This document shows, one piece after another, positions 34,387 to 46,051 of a DNA stretch of 64,000 nt. Under the pieces are notes generated by a model. It had not been told where the DNA came from and made no database searches. It worked only from the letters and a program-made list of their open reading frames with translations. Each line of letters starts with the position of its first letter. The first letter of the stretch is position 1. The position numbers and the translations under genes are program-made. The stretch is from Garcia nutans (taxonomy: Eukaryota; Streptophyta; Magnoliopsida; Malpighiales; Euphorbiaceae), in the NCBI GenBank assembly GCA_947685225.1, contig CANTUV010000072.1, positions 5,518,001 to 5,582,000 on the forward strand. Direction: 5' to 3'.

Positions 34387-35019
34387 AGATTGGGTCATGA
34401 GACTGATAAATGCTTTGTTACTATTGATACTAATCATAGACATATGATTCTAATCTTCCTGAGCCTAAGTTGAAGAAGTCTGATAAGGTTTGGGTGCCAA
34501 AAGCTAGTGTGGACATTCAGGTTGGACAAACTAGTAATTCTGTTCCTCTTGCAAATCCTATTACTTCCAAGAATTTATCGGATCAATCAGTATCTGACCC
34601 ATCTCATAGTTTTCATTCATTAGATGCGAGGACTGGAAATAATGCATCTGTTATGGACATTCCAAAAAACTCTGATGAGGCTGTTACAAATAAAAAACGG
34701 GTTACTTTCAATTTGGATGTTTCTCCTTCAGCTGATGCTACTGTTTTTTCGGTAAATCAAAAAAACATCTGACAGTGATGTTGGAATTGGTGATGAGCTA
34801 ACATATTGTGAGACCTTTGTTGTTCATTCTGATACAGAGAATTTGGCAGATAATTTGAGGGACACTAACTCTGAAAAGATCGAAGTTGTAGGTAATGACA
34901 CAGAGGGACACTCATGGCTGTATAATGTTTGGAACCCTCACCAAGTTATGCTTGTATGCCCAAACCTATGCATGAAAGAGAAAATCAAGCCTATGCACAT
35001 GCATTGTATGGATCAATAA
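34387..35019 (+). pseudogene. Fragment of a zinc-knuckle protein (LINE ORF1/DUF4283-like)
   Basis: The first 50 bases read RLGHETDKCF, half of a CCHC knuckle. After a frame change near 34437 the text continues to KKSDKVWVPKASVDI, a pattern typical of the linker after the knuckle in plant non-LTR element ORF1 (DUF4283) proteins. A serine/asparagine-rich stretch follows. At a run of seven A's (34759-34765) the frame shifts again, and an acidic tail stays open to TAA at 35017. Similarity to any one family is not certain; the C-terminal part is unrecognised. Confidence 0.5.
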
Positions 35020-35733
35020 TTTTAAAGGAAGTAGCACCTTAGCAATGGCCGCGAAACCAATAAAGGATCTTTTCTTCCTACAGAGCACATCAAAACCGTG
35101 ATAAAAACAAGCTAGACCAGCTTCCCCCCATGCATAAGAAGATACGTGATCCAAGTCAAAAAGGGCGCGCAACACAGATAAGTGAATGGAAGACTCGGTG
35201 CTACCCAAAATGGTTGCCCCCAATAAATATAACAAAACTCCCCGAGTATATTGTTTTGCCCTCTCACCCTGCACGGGTCGAGTGTACTTTACCCAATATT
35301 TTCGGATGGGCTCATATCGGATCTTATATGACCTCCTATATCGGGGCTTGACACTGATCAACTGTCAAATTTCTTCTTCTTTCAAAATATTGCTGGTCAA
35401 AGGGATGGGGGTTCCATCACATCGGAGGCCGGTTATAGCAGCAAAGTCAACCGGACCAATTGTCATCTCTCTAATGGGAAAATGAAAAGTATGAGTTGTG
35501 TCCATCCATCATTCTGCAAGCACCTGGATCACGCTCCGGTCTATTTGATAGCCCCGTGCTGGTAATTGCAAAATGAAGTTCTCAAAACCACTTTCCCGCA
35601 CCATTCTCTTTACTGCAGGCGGGGCCTGGTCATACCACTTACTAGCTTTGTGAATATTTCCTCCTACTTTGATATCACAACCATCATGTTGTCCAAATGC
35701 AGGAAGTCCAAGTAAGTACACACGTAATTTTCC
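34966..35733 (-). pseudogene. Plant mobile domain (PMD) pseudogene, main part
   Basis: Read on the minus strand, one frame holds the plant mobile domain. Its N-terminal part is ...MVRESGFENF..., then THTFHFPIREMTIGPVDFAA and ITGLRCDGTPI. Then come YTRGVLLYLLGATIL, LRALFDLDHVSSYAWGEAGL and ACFYHG. These match the known PMD layout (W-x5-THTFHxPxxEMT, RxYLLYLLG, YxWGxAALAxLY). Two TGA stops break it, at about 35504-35506 (after VLAE) and about 35362-35364 (before QLISVK). PMD proteins include the plant MAIN/MAIL1 factors and proteins carried by Mutator-like and Ty3/gypsy elements. Here it lies antisense, just upstream of T2's tandem array and 3' LTR. Confidence 0.82.
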
Positions 35734-36179
35734 TCACACACTTTTGAAAAAGTATAACTATAATAAATAAATAAATAAATAAATAAGTAATAATAGTAAC
35801 ATAAAATAGTAAATAATATAGAATACATAAAATAGTAAAAAATAAAATAATTTTGTATAAATATATAAAGCAATATATTTATGTAAAATAAATAAATAAA
35901 TAAAAATAATAAATAAAATATAAAATATAAATAAAATAAAAAGGGACACGGACAAATAAATTCTCGCACAACAATTGATGTGTTTCATTCTTATACAATC
36001 ATTTTACATCAAAAGTTTCATGCATCAATTTGTAGATTTTGTTATACAAATAAAATTATGCTACATAGATATTTTTGTATATTAACTTTCATACTTATTC
36101 TTGTATAATCTACATGAACATGATTACACTAACAAATCTTGCAATAAATTACTTATATGTACGGAAAAGTACCACATAC
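35734..36179 (-). other. AT-rich, intron-like spacer
   Basis: It is very AT-rich, with (TAAA)n at about 35762-35785 and similar runs to 35940. It lies between the two PMD-side coding pieces on the minus strand. No gene is visible. Confidence 0.5.
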
Positions 36180-36319
36180 CGGTTTTTATCTATGGAACTC
36201 ATATGAAGATGCATGCCGGTTAATATCCAAATTTGTACAATTTCATTGTCTCGATGATAAGAAATCAATTCATTATTTGATCGAGTCCTATGCCTTGAAG
36301 ACTGTTGGACACCTGCCAT
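36180..36319 (-). pseudogene. Possible first exon of the PMD gene copy
   Basis: The minus-strand ATG at 36319 opens MAGVQQSSRHRTRSNNELIS and ends in a splice-donor-like GTATGT at 36179. About 450 bases of AT-rich, intron-like sequence separate it from the PMD part. Splice phase with the next segment does not fit neatly, so either the acceptor lies elsewhere or the exon model is wrong. Confidence 0.4.
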
Positions 36320-36452
36320 GGTAAGTGCTTGAGCTTTAATAATCTTACAATTTTGAGTGACAGTATTTAGTTTGCAATGAGAGAAATAATACGACCTCTT
36401 TATAAAGAATGAAATGAATATAAGTCAAAAATAGTAAATATAATAATAAAAA

Positions 36453-36808
36453 AAATCAAATAAAAGGGGGGATAAGTTCACGTGTTGCTGCCAGTTATTA
36501 TAAATTTCTTTATGTAAAGTAAATTAACTTTAGTTTGACAAAATTATCTGCTTCATCTTTTATCTATTTCAATAATGTGCATACTATTGCATTATGAGTA
36601 TAGATTTCAATAGATATTTATTACATAAAAAAATCAAATAAAAGGGAGGATAAGTTCACGTGTTGTTGCCATTTATAATAAATTTCTTTATGTAAAGTCA
36701 TTTAACTTTAGTTAGTCAAAATTGTCTGCTTCATCTTTTATCTATTTTAATAATGTGAATAGTATTGCATTATGAATACAGATAATTTCAATAGATATTT
36801 ATTACATC
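36453..36808 (+). repeat. Tandem duplication of a 178-bp segment
   Basis: AAATCAAATAAAAGGG...GATAAGTTCACGTG starts at 36453 and again at 36631. The two units stay alignable to about 36808 with scattered substitutions. Each includes the G-box-like word CACGTG. It belongs to the T2 interior upstream of the array. Confidence 0.85.
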
Positions 36809-36871
36809 AAAAAAAAATATTAATAACTTAATTTTTGCAAAATATTTCACTGACTCTAATTTATTTTTGCA

Positions 36872-38158
36872 GGTATCTTGGGTCCAGAACCCAAGTCTTT
36901 TTTGAGTCCAGAACTCGAACCGAGTCCAGAATCCAAACCATCTTAGGTCCAGAACCTAAGTTTTTTTTTAGTCCAGAACTCGAACTGAGTCTAGAATCAA
37001 AACCATCTCTGGTCCAGAATCTAAGTCTTTTCTGAGTCCAGAACTCAAACCGGGTCTAGAACCCAAACCATCTCGGGTCCAGAACCCAAGTCTTTTCTGA
37101 GTCCATAACTCAAACCGGGTCCAGAACCCAAGTCTTTTCTGAGTCCATAACTCAAACCGGGTCCAGAACCCAAACCATCTCGGGTCCAGAACCTAAGTCT
37201 TTTTCGATTCTAGAACTCAAATTGGATCCAGAACCCAAACCATCTCGGGTCCAGAACCCAAGTCTTTTTTGAATCCAGAACTCAAACTGGGTCTAGAGCC
37301 TAAACCATCTCGGGTCCAAAACCTAAGTCTTTTTCGAGTCCAGAACTCAAACCTAGTTCAGAACCTAAACCATCTCGGGTCCAGAACCCAAGTCTTTTTC
37401 GAGTCCAAAACTCGAACCGGGTCCACAGCCCAAACCATCTCGGGTCCAGAACCTAAGTCTTTTTTCGAGTCCAAAACTCGAATCGGGTCAAGAACCCAAA
37501 CCATCTCGGGTCCATAACCCAAGTCTTTTCCAAGTCCAAAACTCAAACTGGGTCCAGAACCCAAACCATCTAGGGTCCAGAATCCAAGTCTTTTCCGAGT
37601 TCAGAACTCGATTCGGGTCTAGAACCCAAACCGTCCCGAGTCTAGAACCCAAGTCTTTTTCAAGTCCAAAACTTGAACAGGGTCCAGAACCCAAACCATC
37701 TCGGGTCCAAAACCCAAGTCTTTTTTGAGTTCAAAACTCAAACCAGGTCCAGAACCCAAACCATCTTGGGTCCAGAACCCAAGTCTTTTTCTAGTCCAAA
37801 ACTCGAACTGGATCCAGAATCCAAACCATCTCGGGTCCCGAACCCAAGTCTTTTTTGAGACTAGAACTCGAACCGGGTCCAGAACCCAAACTATCTCGAG
37901 TTCAGAACCCAAGTCTTTTTTGAGTCTAGAACTCGAACCGGGTCCAGAACCCAAACCGTCTCGGGTCCAGAACTCAAGTCTTTTATGAGTCTAGAACTTG
38001 AACTGGGTCCTGAACTCAAATCATCCCGGGTCCAGAATTCAAGTCTTTTTTGAGTCTAGAACTCGAACCCAGTCCAGAACGTAAATCGTCTCGGGTCTAG
38101 AACCCAAGTCTTTTCTGAGTCCAGTACTCAAAATGGGTCCAGAACCCAAAACCAAATC
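36872..38158 (+). repeat. Tandem array of about 65-bp units in T2
   Basis: Roughly 20 units are each built from three sub-blocks: GGGTCCAGAACCCAAGTC, then GAGTCCAGAACTCGAACC, then GGGTCCAGAACCCAAACC with spacers. Each sub-block has 4-base complementary arms around CCAGA. The sequence just after the array (AATTAAGTCT... TTTTCACTCTC) is shared with T1, so this is the same structural slot with a different repeat. Confidence 0.93.
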
Positions 38159-38242
38159 ATCTCAAGAAAATTAAGTCTATTTTTGCCAAAATTAAAAGTC
38201 TTGTTGCTTTTCACTCTCTGAATTAATTCAAGAGCATTCAAG

Positions 38243-38254
38243 CAGAGGGCAAAC
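38243..38254 (+). promoter_or_regulatory. Polypurine tract of T2
   Basis: CAGAGGGCAAAC directly precedes TGTAGACCC, as in T1. Confidence 0.75.
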
Positions 38255-38482
38255 TGTAGACCCTTAATTTTGACCCAAATTTGATACGGTCCTAATTAAA
38301 GGATGCCAAAATAAATTTGATCCGACTTTGAAATTCAATTGGGGTCAAAATGAGTCGGTTAGGATTAAAGAGGCATAAATTCAATTGTAAAACCCTAAAA
38401 TCAAGTTGAATCGGCCCAAATTAAAACTTTTTGGTCCATAAGCTAAAAAGGCAAGAATAATTCGAGTCAGGCCGGCCGGGGA

Positions 38483-38690
38483 GACATGAACAATTGTTCA
38501 TGTCGACCTGGAGGGACAAGGACGACATGAGCATGCTTCATGTCGATCTGGCAGCCCAGATCGACATGAGGTTGGACTCATGTTGACCTAGGCAAACAAG
38601 GCCGACATGAGCATGCCTCATGTCGACCTAGGGAAACTAGGTCGACATGGCCTTAACTCATGTCGACCTGGTTGCCCCAGATCATCATGG
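38483..38690 (+). repeat. Palindrome cluster in the T2 LTR
   Basis: It starts with a perfect palindrome at 38483-38504 (core ACATGAACAATTGTTCATGT). Alternating inverted copies of CATGTCGACCTGG and GACATGAG follow, giving further hairpins, for example GATCTGG/CCAGATC at 38545-38562 and TCGACCTAG/CTAGGTCGA at about 38622-38645. Confidence 0.85.
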
Positions 38691-39094
38691 TTTTAATTAG
38701 TTTCCTAATTGAACTAGAATTTGTTTTAAGGATGGATTATGTAACACCCCCATACTCTATATAAGTACTATACATATACCTTGTAGACATGCAGTACGTA
38801 TATAAAGTATAAGAATGTCACTTTTCATTTCAGATTAAAAACCTTTACTTTAGTTCCAAACAATAATGCATTTTATTTAAAGAACATTTACAAACTCATT
38901 ATACTGTTGAGGATATTACATATATATAATGATCTTGTCTTTACCAAAATTCATTTATACATATGAATACATTTTTATCAAAATACAACATAATTAAATT
39001 GTACATGTATGTACCACCTTCTAGTTGGTCTCGAAATACTCCTACTCTTCACGTGGCATAACGATTTGACTTTAGATCAACCACCTACTCACCT

Positions 39095-39132
39095 GCGCGA
39101 TTTACATAACCGCGCTAAGCTCAAAAGCTTAG
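39095..39132 (-). other. Dual hairpin in the M LTR
   Basis: On the minus strand, CTAAGCT faces AGCTTAG, and then GCGCGGTT...ATCGCGC forms the second stem. Confidence 0.7.
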
Positions 39133-39552
39133 TAGTACAAATAAATATTATAAACATACATTACATAAAATCATACTTATATGTTAACTTCATGTATCAT
39201 TATTTTCATATCATGTTTTCCCATTTCAATTGCACTCTTCATATATTTCCACTAATCTCATAATTTATATACACATACACATATATCATTTCAACAAACC
39301 ACAATTCAATGACTTATCAGAACATTCATGAAATAATACTCACAATTTCCATATCCATATACATATTACACATCATATTGTATTTTCATAATCTCATCAT
39401 TCAGCATAGTTTCTCAAGCCACATTCATTTTCAGTGTTTTGCTTATATATTGTATTCTTCTCATTCCATAATTATCATCATATATCTTATAACATTATAT
39501 CTTATTCCATAATTCACATTAAAGCAAAGACAAGCATGGGCCCAAAAAGAAT

Positions 39553-39849
39553 CTAATATGTTATTCAAAGTTCAGAGTTACTGCTTTGGTCCATAATCAC
39601 AATCATCAAGCCCGTAGGCGATACATATATTTATCCATGGATAATCCAACTAGATTTGAGCTTATGACCCAGTCTTTTCACTCAATCTAGCTTCAAGGAT
39701 TTATTTTTGAGGCTTACGACCCAGTCTTTTCACCCCAAAAACATCACATTTATCAGCTGGACTCGGCTTATAACCCAGTCTTTTCACCTATCCAGCGATT
39801 CATAGGCATGCCGCCAAACCTAGAACTCTAAAAATTGAATAACATATTA
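39553..39849 (-). repeat. Inverted-repeat module in the M LTR
   Basis: The arms at 39553-39579 and 39824-39849 are complementary with a few mismatches. Three copies of the reverse form of GTGAAAAGACTGGGTYRTAA lie between them, with CATAGGCATGCCGCC near the right arm. Confidence 0.8.
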
Positions 39850-41014
39850 AGCACACAATTATTTCGTTTATCTCTTTATTAATCTCTTTCTCAATTCATT
39901 TCTCATTTCATTTCTCATTTCATATTCCATAATCAAATAGGCAACCATGCCCCAATTATTTCATTTGCACTATCACAGCCAACAACAATGGCTTCACATC
40001 TCATCATATCTCAATTCACATTAAAGCAATTCATCATTAAAGTATACATAACCAAGTGCATTGAACATACATTTTGAATGATCATCATATCTTCCACATT
40101 ATGCAAATCATAACATTAATCAAATGTATTAACAATGTAATAAATTACCTAACACATTCACAACCAAATATGTTGAATCTCAAAATCATATGAATGTATG
40201 CAATCATGCAAGTTTGTACTTACCTCAAGAGCAACTCACATCAATCTATACACTTCCTCTTCCAAGAATTCTTCACACCTAGGTTAAGGCAACTCAACCT
40301 CTTCACAACCTAATCCAAAAGGAATAATACACACTTATTTACAAATACACATGAATTCCAATACAATTATTCATACTAGACTCATAGATCACAAATTACA
40401 AACCAAAACCATTATCTAAGTCCCCACGGTCGTGGCCTCACAACCCCACGGCCGTGGGTTAGCAAACAAATCTGCCCACTTTTCTCTAAACCCCCACGGT
40501 CGTGTCCCTCACTTGCCATGACCGTGGCATCCATTGTGCCTCTGTTTCAGACCAAACTCATGTATTCTGTGTTTTTAACTTCAATAAACACAAACATATA
40601 GAAAATCCAAGATAATAATTGATCAAACTCATAACCTACATCAATTACCAATTAATTTAACACTTATATAACTTCAACATATCATAATAATAATCATTAT
40701 ATACATCATCCATATATCAATTATTCAATTCCCCAACTCATTTATATTAAACCCTTACTAAACAATTTCAACAATCCATCATCATCCTCACAAATAACCA
40801 TTTTATCATCATCTAAATACCAATTCATATATCTATATACTTCAATCTTTCATTATCATCATCTTCACACACTAACCATATTAAATATAAACACAACCAA
40901 TAGAAATCAACACAAAGAAATGAACACTTACTTGAATTCTTTGCCAAATCTTCAATATCCACCTTCAATTCTCTTAAAGCCCTTAAGAATTTGATGTGTA
41001 AACCAACAAAATCA

Positions 41015-41063
<49 letters not shown>

Positions 41064-41227
41064 CTCTAGAAGAAGAAGAAGAAAGAAAGAAAATAAAGAA
41101 AATCCTCCCTTTTCCCTTTCAAACTTATCTTATAAATATATATAATAATAATATAATTAAATATCCCTAAATTCTCCACCACAAGATTTATTCTTCCCTT
41201 TGACTTTCTTTTCTTCTTTTTCTCTTG

Positions 41228-41291
<64 letters not shown>

Positions 41292-41565
41292 TAATTAATT
41301 ATATACACTTACTTTTCCTACACCAATATATACATCATGTATATGTGATGTATATGTTGATATATGTATGTGTCTTATATATGGCTTTTATATTTCCCAT
41401 GTTTTACAATTACAATATATACTTATCATTCTTCATACACCTCTATCTCTTATAATATTTTCTTTTAATTAATTTATCTTCTTTTCTCTTTCCATTAAAC
41501 ATATACATTAAATCCAAATACAACAAAAATTCCAAAACTTTTAGGGTATACTTTGGGATATTACA

Positions 41566-41580
41566 ATTCTCTCCCCCTTA
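41566..41580 (-). promoter_or_regulatory. Polypurine tract of M
   Basis: On the minus strand this reads TAAGGGGGAGAGAAT, preceded by a box like TTTCGAGGACGAAATT that also precedes B's tract. Confidence 0.88.
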
Positions 41581-44450
41581 AATAATTTCGTCCTCGAAAT
41601 TATCCAGTACAGTAACAATCCATTCTTAACAAAATACCATCTTAACTTTCATAACTCATCATTATATATGTATATATCTTATTATTTTCTTAACCAAACA
41701 TTCCAAATAACTCATTACATTCCCAATTAATTTATCTTTATACAAGAATCAAATCATCTTATAATATACCTATACTTCGTCCAATTATTACATTCAAGAT
41801 ATTTTATCACTTCATCTCTTTATAATTACTCTCTTAACTTTAACCTTAAAAATCATTGATTTATATCTTAATATTGATTATCCCGTCATTACAATCACTT
41901 TCAGAATAGATATTTATCAACCCTTAATTGATAACCATATCCTTATTCTTCATACACTTAATTCCTTCTTTAGCATGCTTCTCACTTAACATAAATATTA
42001 ATGCAATGCCTTTAAACTTACTTTACAGGTAATCAACCTTTTCCCTTTTTATCATCATTTACAACTGATATAGCTCAATTCATTCATGTCCATTCATGTA
42101 TTAGAATATTACATCATATACATTATCACTTATATCTTATACTCTTAATACAACTATACACATTAAATCTCAACAATAATTCACAATCTTAGCGAAATCT
42201 AGATCAGTTGATCTATCTGTCACAATATACCCACGTCTCAATCTTATTTGATTCAAACCAACAATTAACTTATTTAAACTTATCATTAGATTTCATAATA
42301 TATATATATATGACCTAATTCCATTAAGTCAAACTTATATTCAAATTCTAATATCTTCGGATCCATTTTTCAGCTTTTTGAAATTATGAGCTCATACCAT
42401 ATTTATTACCCATAGTTCACTCACTTAAACCTTAAGTCCATACACTTATTCACTTTATACCATAAACATATTCAGTATAACTTTCAATCACATTTAGTAA
42501 TTTCTCCCATTTAACATCTACTCACATTTCATACCATTACTATTTTTACAATAATTACCTTTTTATCACATTATCCATAAATCAAAACATTTTCACAGTT
42601 CTCTTTTCTTCCATACTTTCTATAATTATAAACAAATTTCTAACATAAAATGATAAAATACAACTTTATCCATCATAACTCTTGACCATGTTTCTAGAAA
42701 CATAATTATCAATCTCACCAAAACTGTACTACAGTCATGTTATCTCAGTCCCAAATCTGTGGATAACAAAACTAACCGGCCAGATATACTAAACAAATCA
42801 TATGGCCATAGAAGATTAATGGTCACGCCTGTGGCTTATAAATCAATATTGTCCCTCTATTATTCTGTTTCCAGCCTTTCCAATTACAATGCTAAGTTTG
42901 TATCGCAAGGATTACATATTCATTCTCTAAACTTTTGCTACACCAAGAGTTAACACATTTCAACTCCGTTTCAAACCAATTTTCACTCGATTATATGATC
43001 ATCATTAGCCTAATTCATGTTTCAACAATATTACTATTAACATCTCTTATGAATACATATTCGATCATATGCAAATCTTACACAATTTCCATTTGTTACT
43101 CCATTTCTAATCTATCTCTTCTAAAAATTTTTATACATTATACTTCCCCTTTTTCCTTACAATCTCTTATTATACACATATACATAGAACCTTTCCATAT
43201 GTAAATACTTTGGGACTTAAAATAGTATATGATCATCAAGTTCAGTGATTACCATAACAATTTCACTGTCCAGTATTACTCAAGTCCATTCCCACTCTCA
43301 ATTTCATCACATAGTCTAGCTTTGCGCAGGTCAAGACCTAATCTCTCTTAGATTCACTAATACATGCAATATCATTCATAGGTCACATTCATAATGTGAC
43401 TTACTTTCCACATTTCTTACATAATACAATTACATTCATATCGAAAAACTCATCTCACATATCCTATACATGTATACACATAATCATGCAATTTTATTTA
43501 ATTTCTCTTTTGCATATAATCTATACAAATTTAATGTTTATTACTTTTCTTTGAACATTATCATTCTCATTCTTGTAACATAACTTAAATTATTCGTCAA
43601 CACAACAAATATATACACTCTAACCATAATAACACTTCACATAAGTCGTAGTCACATTTCCAATGTGACATCTCTCTCACATTTATTTTTAAAAGCATTT
43701 AGTATACCCTTCATATCCATTTTCATCATTTCCAGTCAAATTACTTAAAGTAACTCATTTTCACCTGCTTATTCGTTTTCCCTTTATTACAAAACAAATT
43801 TTCATATTATCAATCACATTACCCAATTCATAATACTTTCTTATGCAATAATATTCATTCAAATTAGCTCATATGCTTAATATACATCAAACTATCGATA
43901 TCTAAATAATCCTCATTTTCTTAATATTAACTTTAAAAGCATTATATATATATATACCATAATGTAACATCAAAACATATCATTTTCACAATTATTAAAG
44001 CTCATTTCAAAAATTCAACTTTCACATATTACCACCATTAATATGAGCTTTATTACCACTTAAACATTTTACATTTCTAATATTAAAATCATAATGTTTG
44101 TATCAAAACAACAATACAAACAACACCATTATATCTCCTTACTTTAAACAACACCATCCCTTTTTAAAAACCTGAACTTTACGTACCCAAAACCTTAAAT
44201 TGTCACACTTTGTCTATACCAATCAACTCACTTAATATTCCACCATACTTTCTTCAATTTAATAACATATCTATCCATTTTAACATTCAAACAATATTTT
44301 CTCTCTCTAGCAATCCAAACATAAGCTTTATTAGAAAGAGATCCAAACTTTAGAGAAATGAGTAATTACTTAAATCTTGATTTGATTTTTTTTAACTCAT
44401 TTCCAACATTATTCTCCTAGTTATTTCTTTATGACCTTTTTCACAAGCAT
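41581..44450 (-). other. Interior of M, apparently non-coding
   Basis: About 2.9 kb of AT-rich sequence where a chromovirus would carry its integrase and chromodomain. I find none of the domain motifs on either strand. Short repeats such as GTCACATT-CNNAATGTGAC recur at about 43381 and 43651. No 5' LTR of M is found, so M is truncated. It looks like a large non-autonomous derivative, or coding sequence decayed beyond recognition. The right limit is uncertain. Confidence 0.5.
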
Positions 44451-45717
44451 ACTTCCATAATCAAAAATTTCAAAATCTCCTAGTTATTTAGTAACTTGAT
44501 CTTTGAACATGCAGTAAATTTATCTTTGTTTAAAAACTTTAATTGTTTGCTTTAGTTAATATATTAATCAGTCGGTGATCGTAACTCCACTTACATGTTT
44601 TATAAAAAACTTAAAACTATCCAGTAGCTGTTAAGGATTTAAATTAATCATCAGAATCTATTTTTTTTACTAAAACTTCAAAGAACCATAAATTATTTTA
44701 TTGAAACTCAAAACCTTAAACTATTTTTATCCAAAAGCTTAAACCATTTCATTATTAAACTCCAAAATATTGATTATTTTTCCAAAACCTTAATTTATCT
44801 CTCTAAATCCAAAATTATTTTTTTAAGGCAGTAAGTAAACCCTAATTCCAAAATTTCAAAAATCCTAATTCTAAACCCTGAATTCCAAAACCCTAGTTTC
44901 AAAAACCCTAATTTCAAAACCCTAATTACAAAACCCTAGTTTCTAAAACCCTAAGTTCCAAAAACCCTAAATTCTTTAAAACTCTAAACTTATTTCTTTA
45001 TTTACTTTATTTAATTTTAGATTTGATTATGTAGTTTATTATATGTTTTGATGGTTGATTTACTTAATTTCAATGCTTGATTTATTTAATTTATCATGGA
45101 TGGATATTTTCTTTATTATTATGATTATTATTTGTTTATTTTGGTATTAAAATTGTAAGAGGTATGTTTCCACTTTGTGGGTACCTCATTAGTTAAATTT
45201 TATGTAATTTAAATTGCTTTTATATTTTGGACCAATGTAAAGGACATGTTTTCACCTTTCGGTGGATGTCCTATTTAGTTTTAGACATGGACGATGTAGG
45301 GACATGTTTCCATTCTCGGATGGGTGTCCATTTATTTGCTTTGTTTAGGTATTGCTTTGATTTTAATATAATGTTGCTTTATTTTAATTGTTGCATGTAA
45401 TATGGATAATATCATTATATTTAAAAATTTTATAATATTAAGACCTGAAAAGGAGGCTGGTTCCAATGAACCAGGTGTTGTGGGGGTGCTGGGCCATTTC
45501 TCACCTTCTCCACACGTACCCAACTTTTTGAACCATTACAGGGTTGGGGATTCCTTAGGAATCGCGTCATCCATCCCTTTCTTTTTCCCAGCCCGTCCGG
45601 GTGATGACTCCATTTTCTCCGGGCTTAGGCCCGTGTTCTCTAAGGCCTCAAGTCGAAACAGTGCCAAAGTCACAAGAACCATTCCACCGGGAGTGGGGGC
45701 AAAAATCCCCGCTCACA

Positions 45718-46051
45718 CATCTATTTGTTGAACTTGAGGTGTGTTACTACATCAAGATTAATGCCATTTTGCCAGCATGTATATATATATTTTATATTAT
45801 AATATATTTTGTTATTATGTAAATTATATTATGTTTTTGGAGTATATATATTGTAAATTATAAAGAATGTTTTAAATAATTCAGTAATGTGAGGTTTTTA
45901 TGTGTTTTGATATATATATATATGTATAAATGTTTTGAGGAAATATGAAAATTTTTATTAAACCGGGTTGTGACATTTTTATACCGTATATGCATATTTT
46001 ACATATACTGGGTGTGTGTAGTATGCGAATATAGGATATAAGGGTGTTACA
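45718..46051 (+). repeat. 3' end of another chromovirus LTR (X)
   Basis: It resembles the last 520 bases of the A LTR (GCCAGCATGTAT, then TATTAAACCGGG-TGTGACATTT, then AAGGGTGTTACA) but is clearly more diverged than A's own LTR copies. It starts right after T2's LTR end and finishes directly against T3 gag. The rest of the LTR is missing. Confidence 0.75.

Larger units (their letters stand above)
38740..41565 (-). repeat. M: 3' LTR of a minus-strand chromovirus-like element
   Basis: It is 2826 bp, from TGTAACACCCCC to GGGATATTACA, the reverse form of a Tekay-type LTR. It includes a dual hairpin at 39095-39132, an inverted-repeat module at 39553-39849, GGCCGTGG palindromes at 40422-40530, a long (CT)n at about 41018-41066 and (ATT)n at 41229-41294. 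It is followed by a polypurine tract in reverse, so it is a true 3' LTR and not a solo LTR. Confidence 0.9.
38255..45717 (+). repeat. T2 3' LTR, interrupted
   Basis: The left part is 38255-38739, beginning TGTAGACCC. The right part runs from about 44450 to CGCTCACA at 45717. The right part contains the telo-box-rich stretch (44820-44990) and the conserved 3' third shared with T1. The first 480 bases differ from T1 beyond the terminus and carry a palindrome cluster (38483-38690), so T2 represents another LTR subtype. The exact point where the LTR resumes is not visible. Confidence 0.78.

Noticed and set aside
37269..37988. Several repetitive open frames on both strands across the 65-bp array
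   Set aside because: They exist because the repeat unit lacks stops; the unit length is not a multiple of three, so frames change with each unit. Both strands look equally open, which fits repeat composition and not protein coding.
41225..41455. Frame with a long leucine run
   Set aside because: It is an (ATT)n microsatellite in M's LTR, not a signal peptide or membrane protein.
45718..46051. Continuation of A's truncated 3' LTR
   Set aside because: It matches the corresponding part of A's 5' LTR far less well than the retained 3' LTR part does, so it comes from another, related element.
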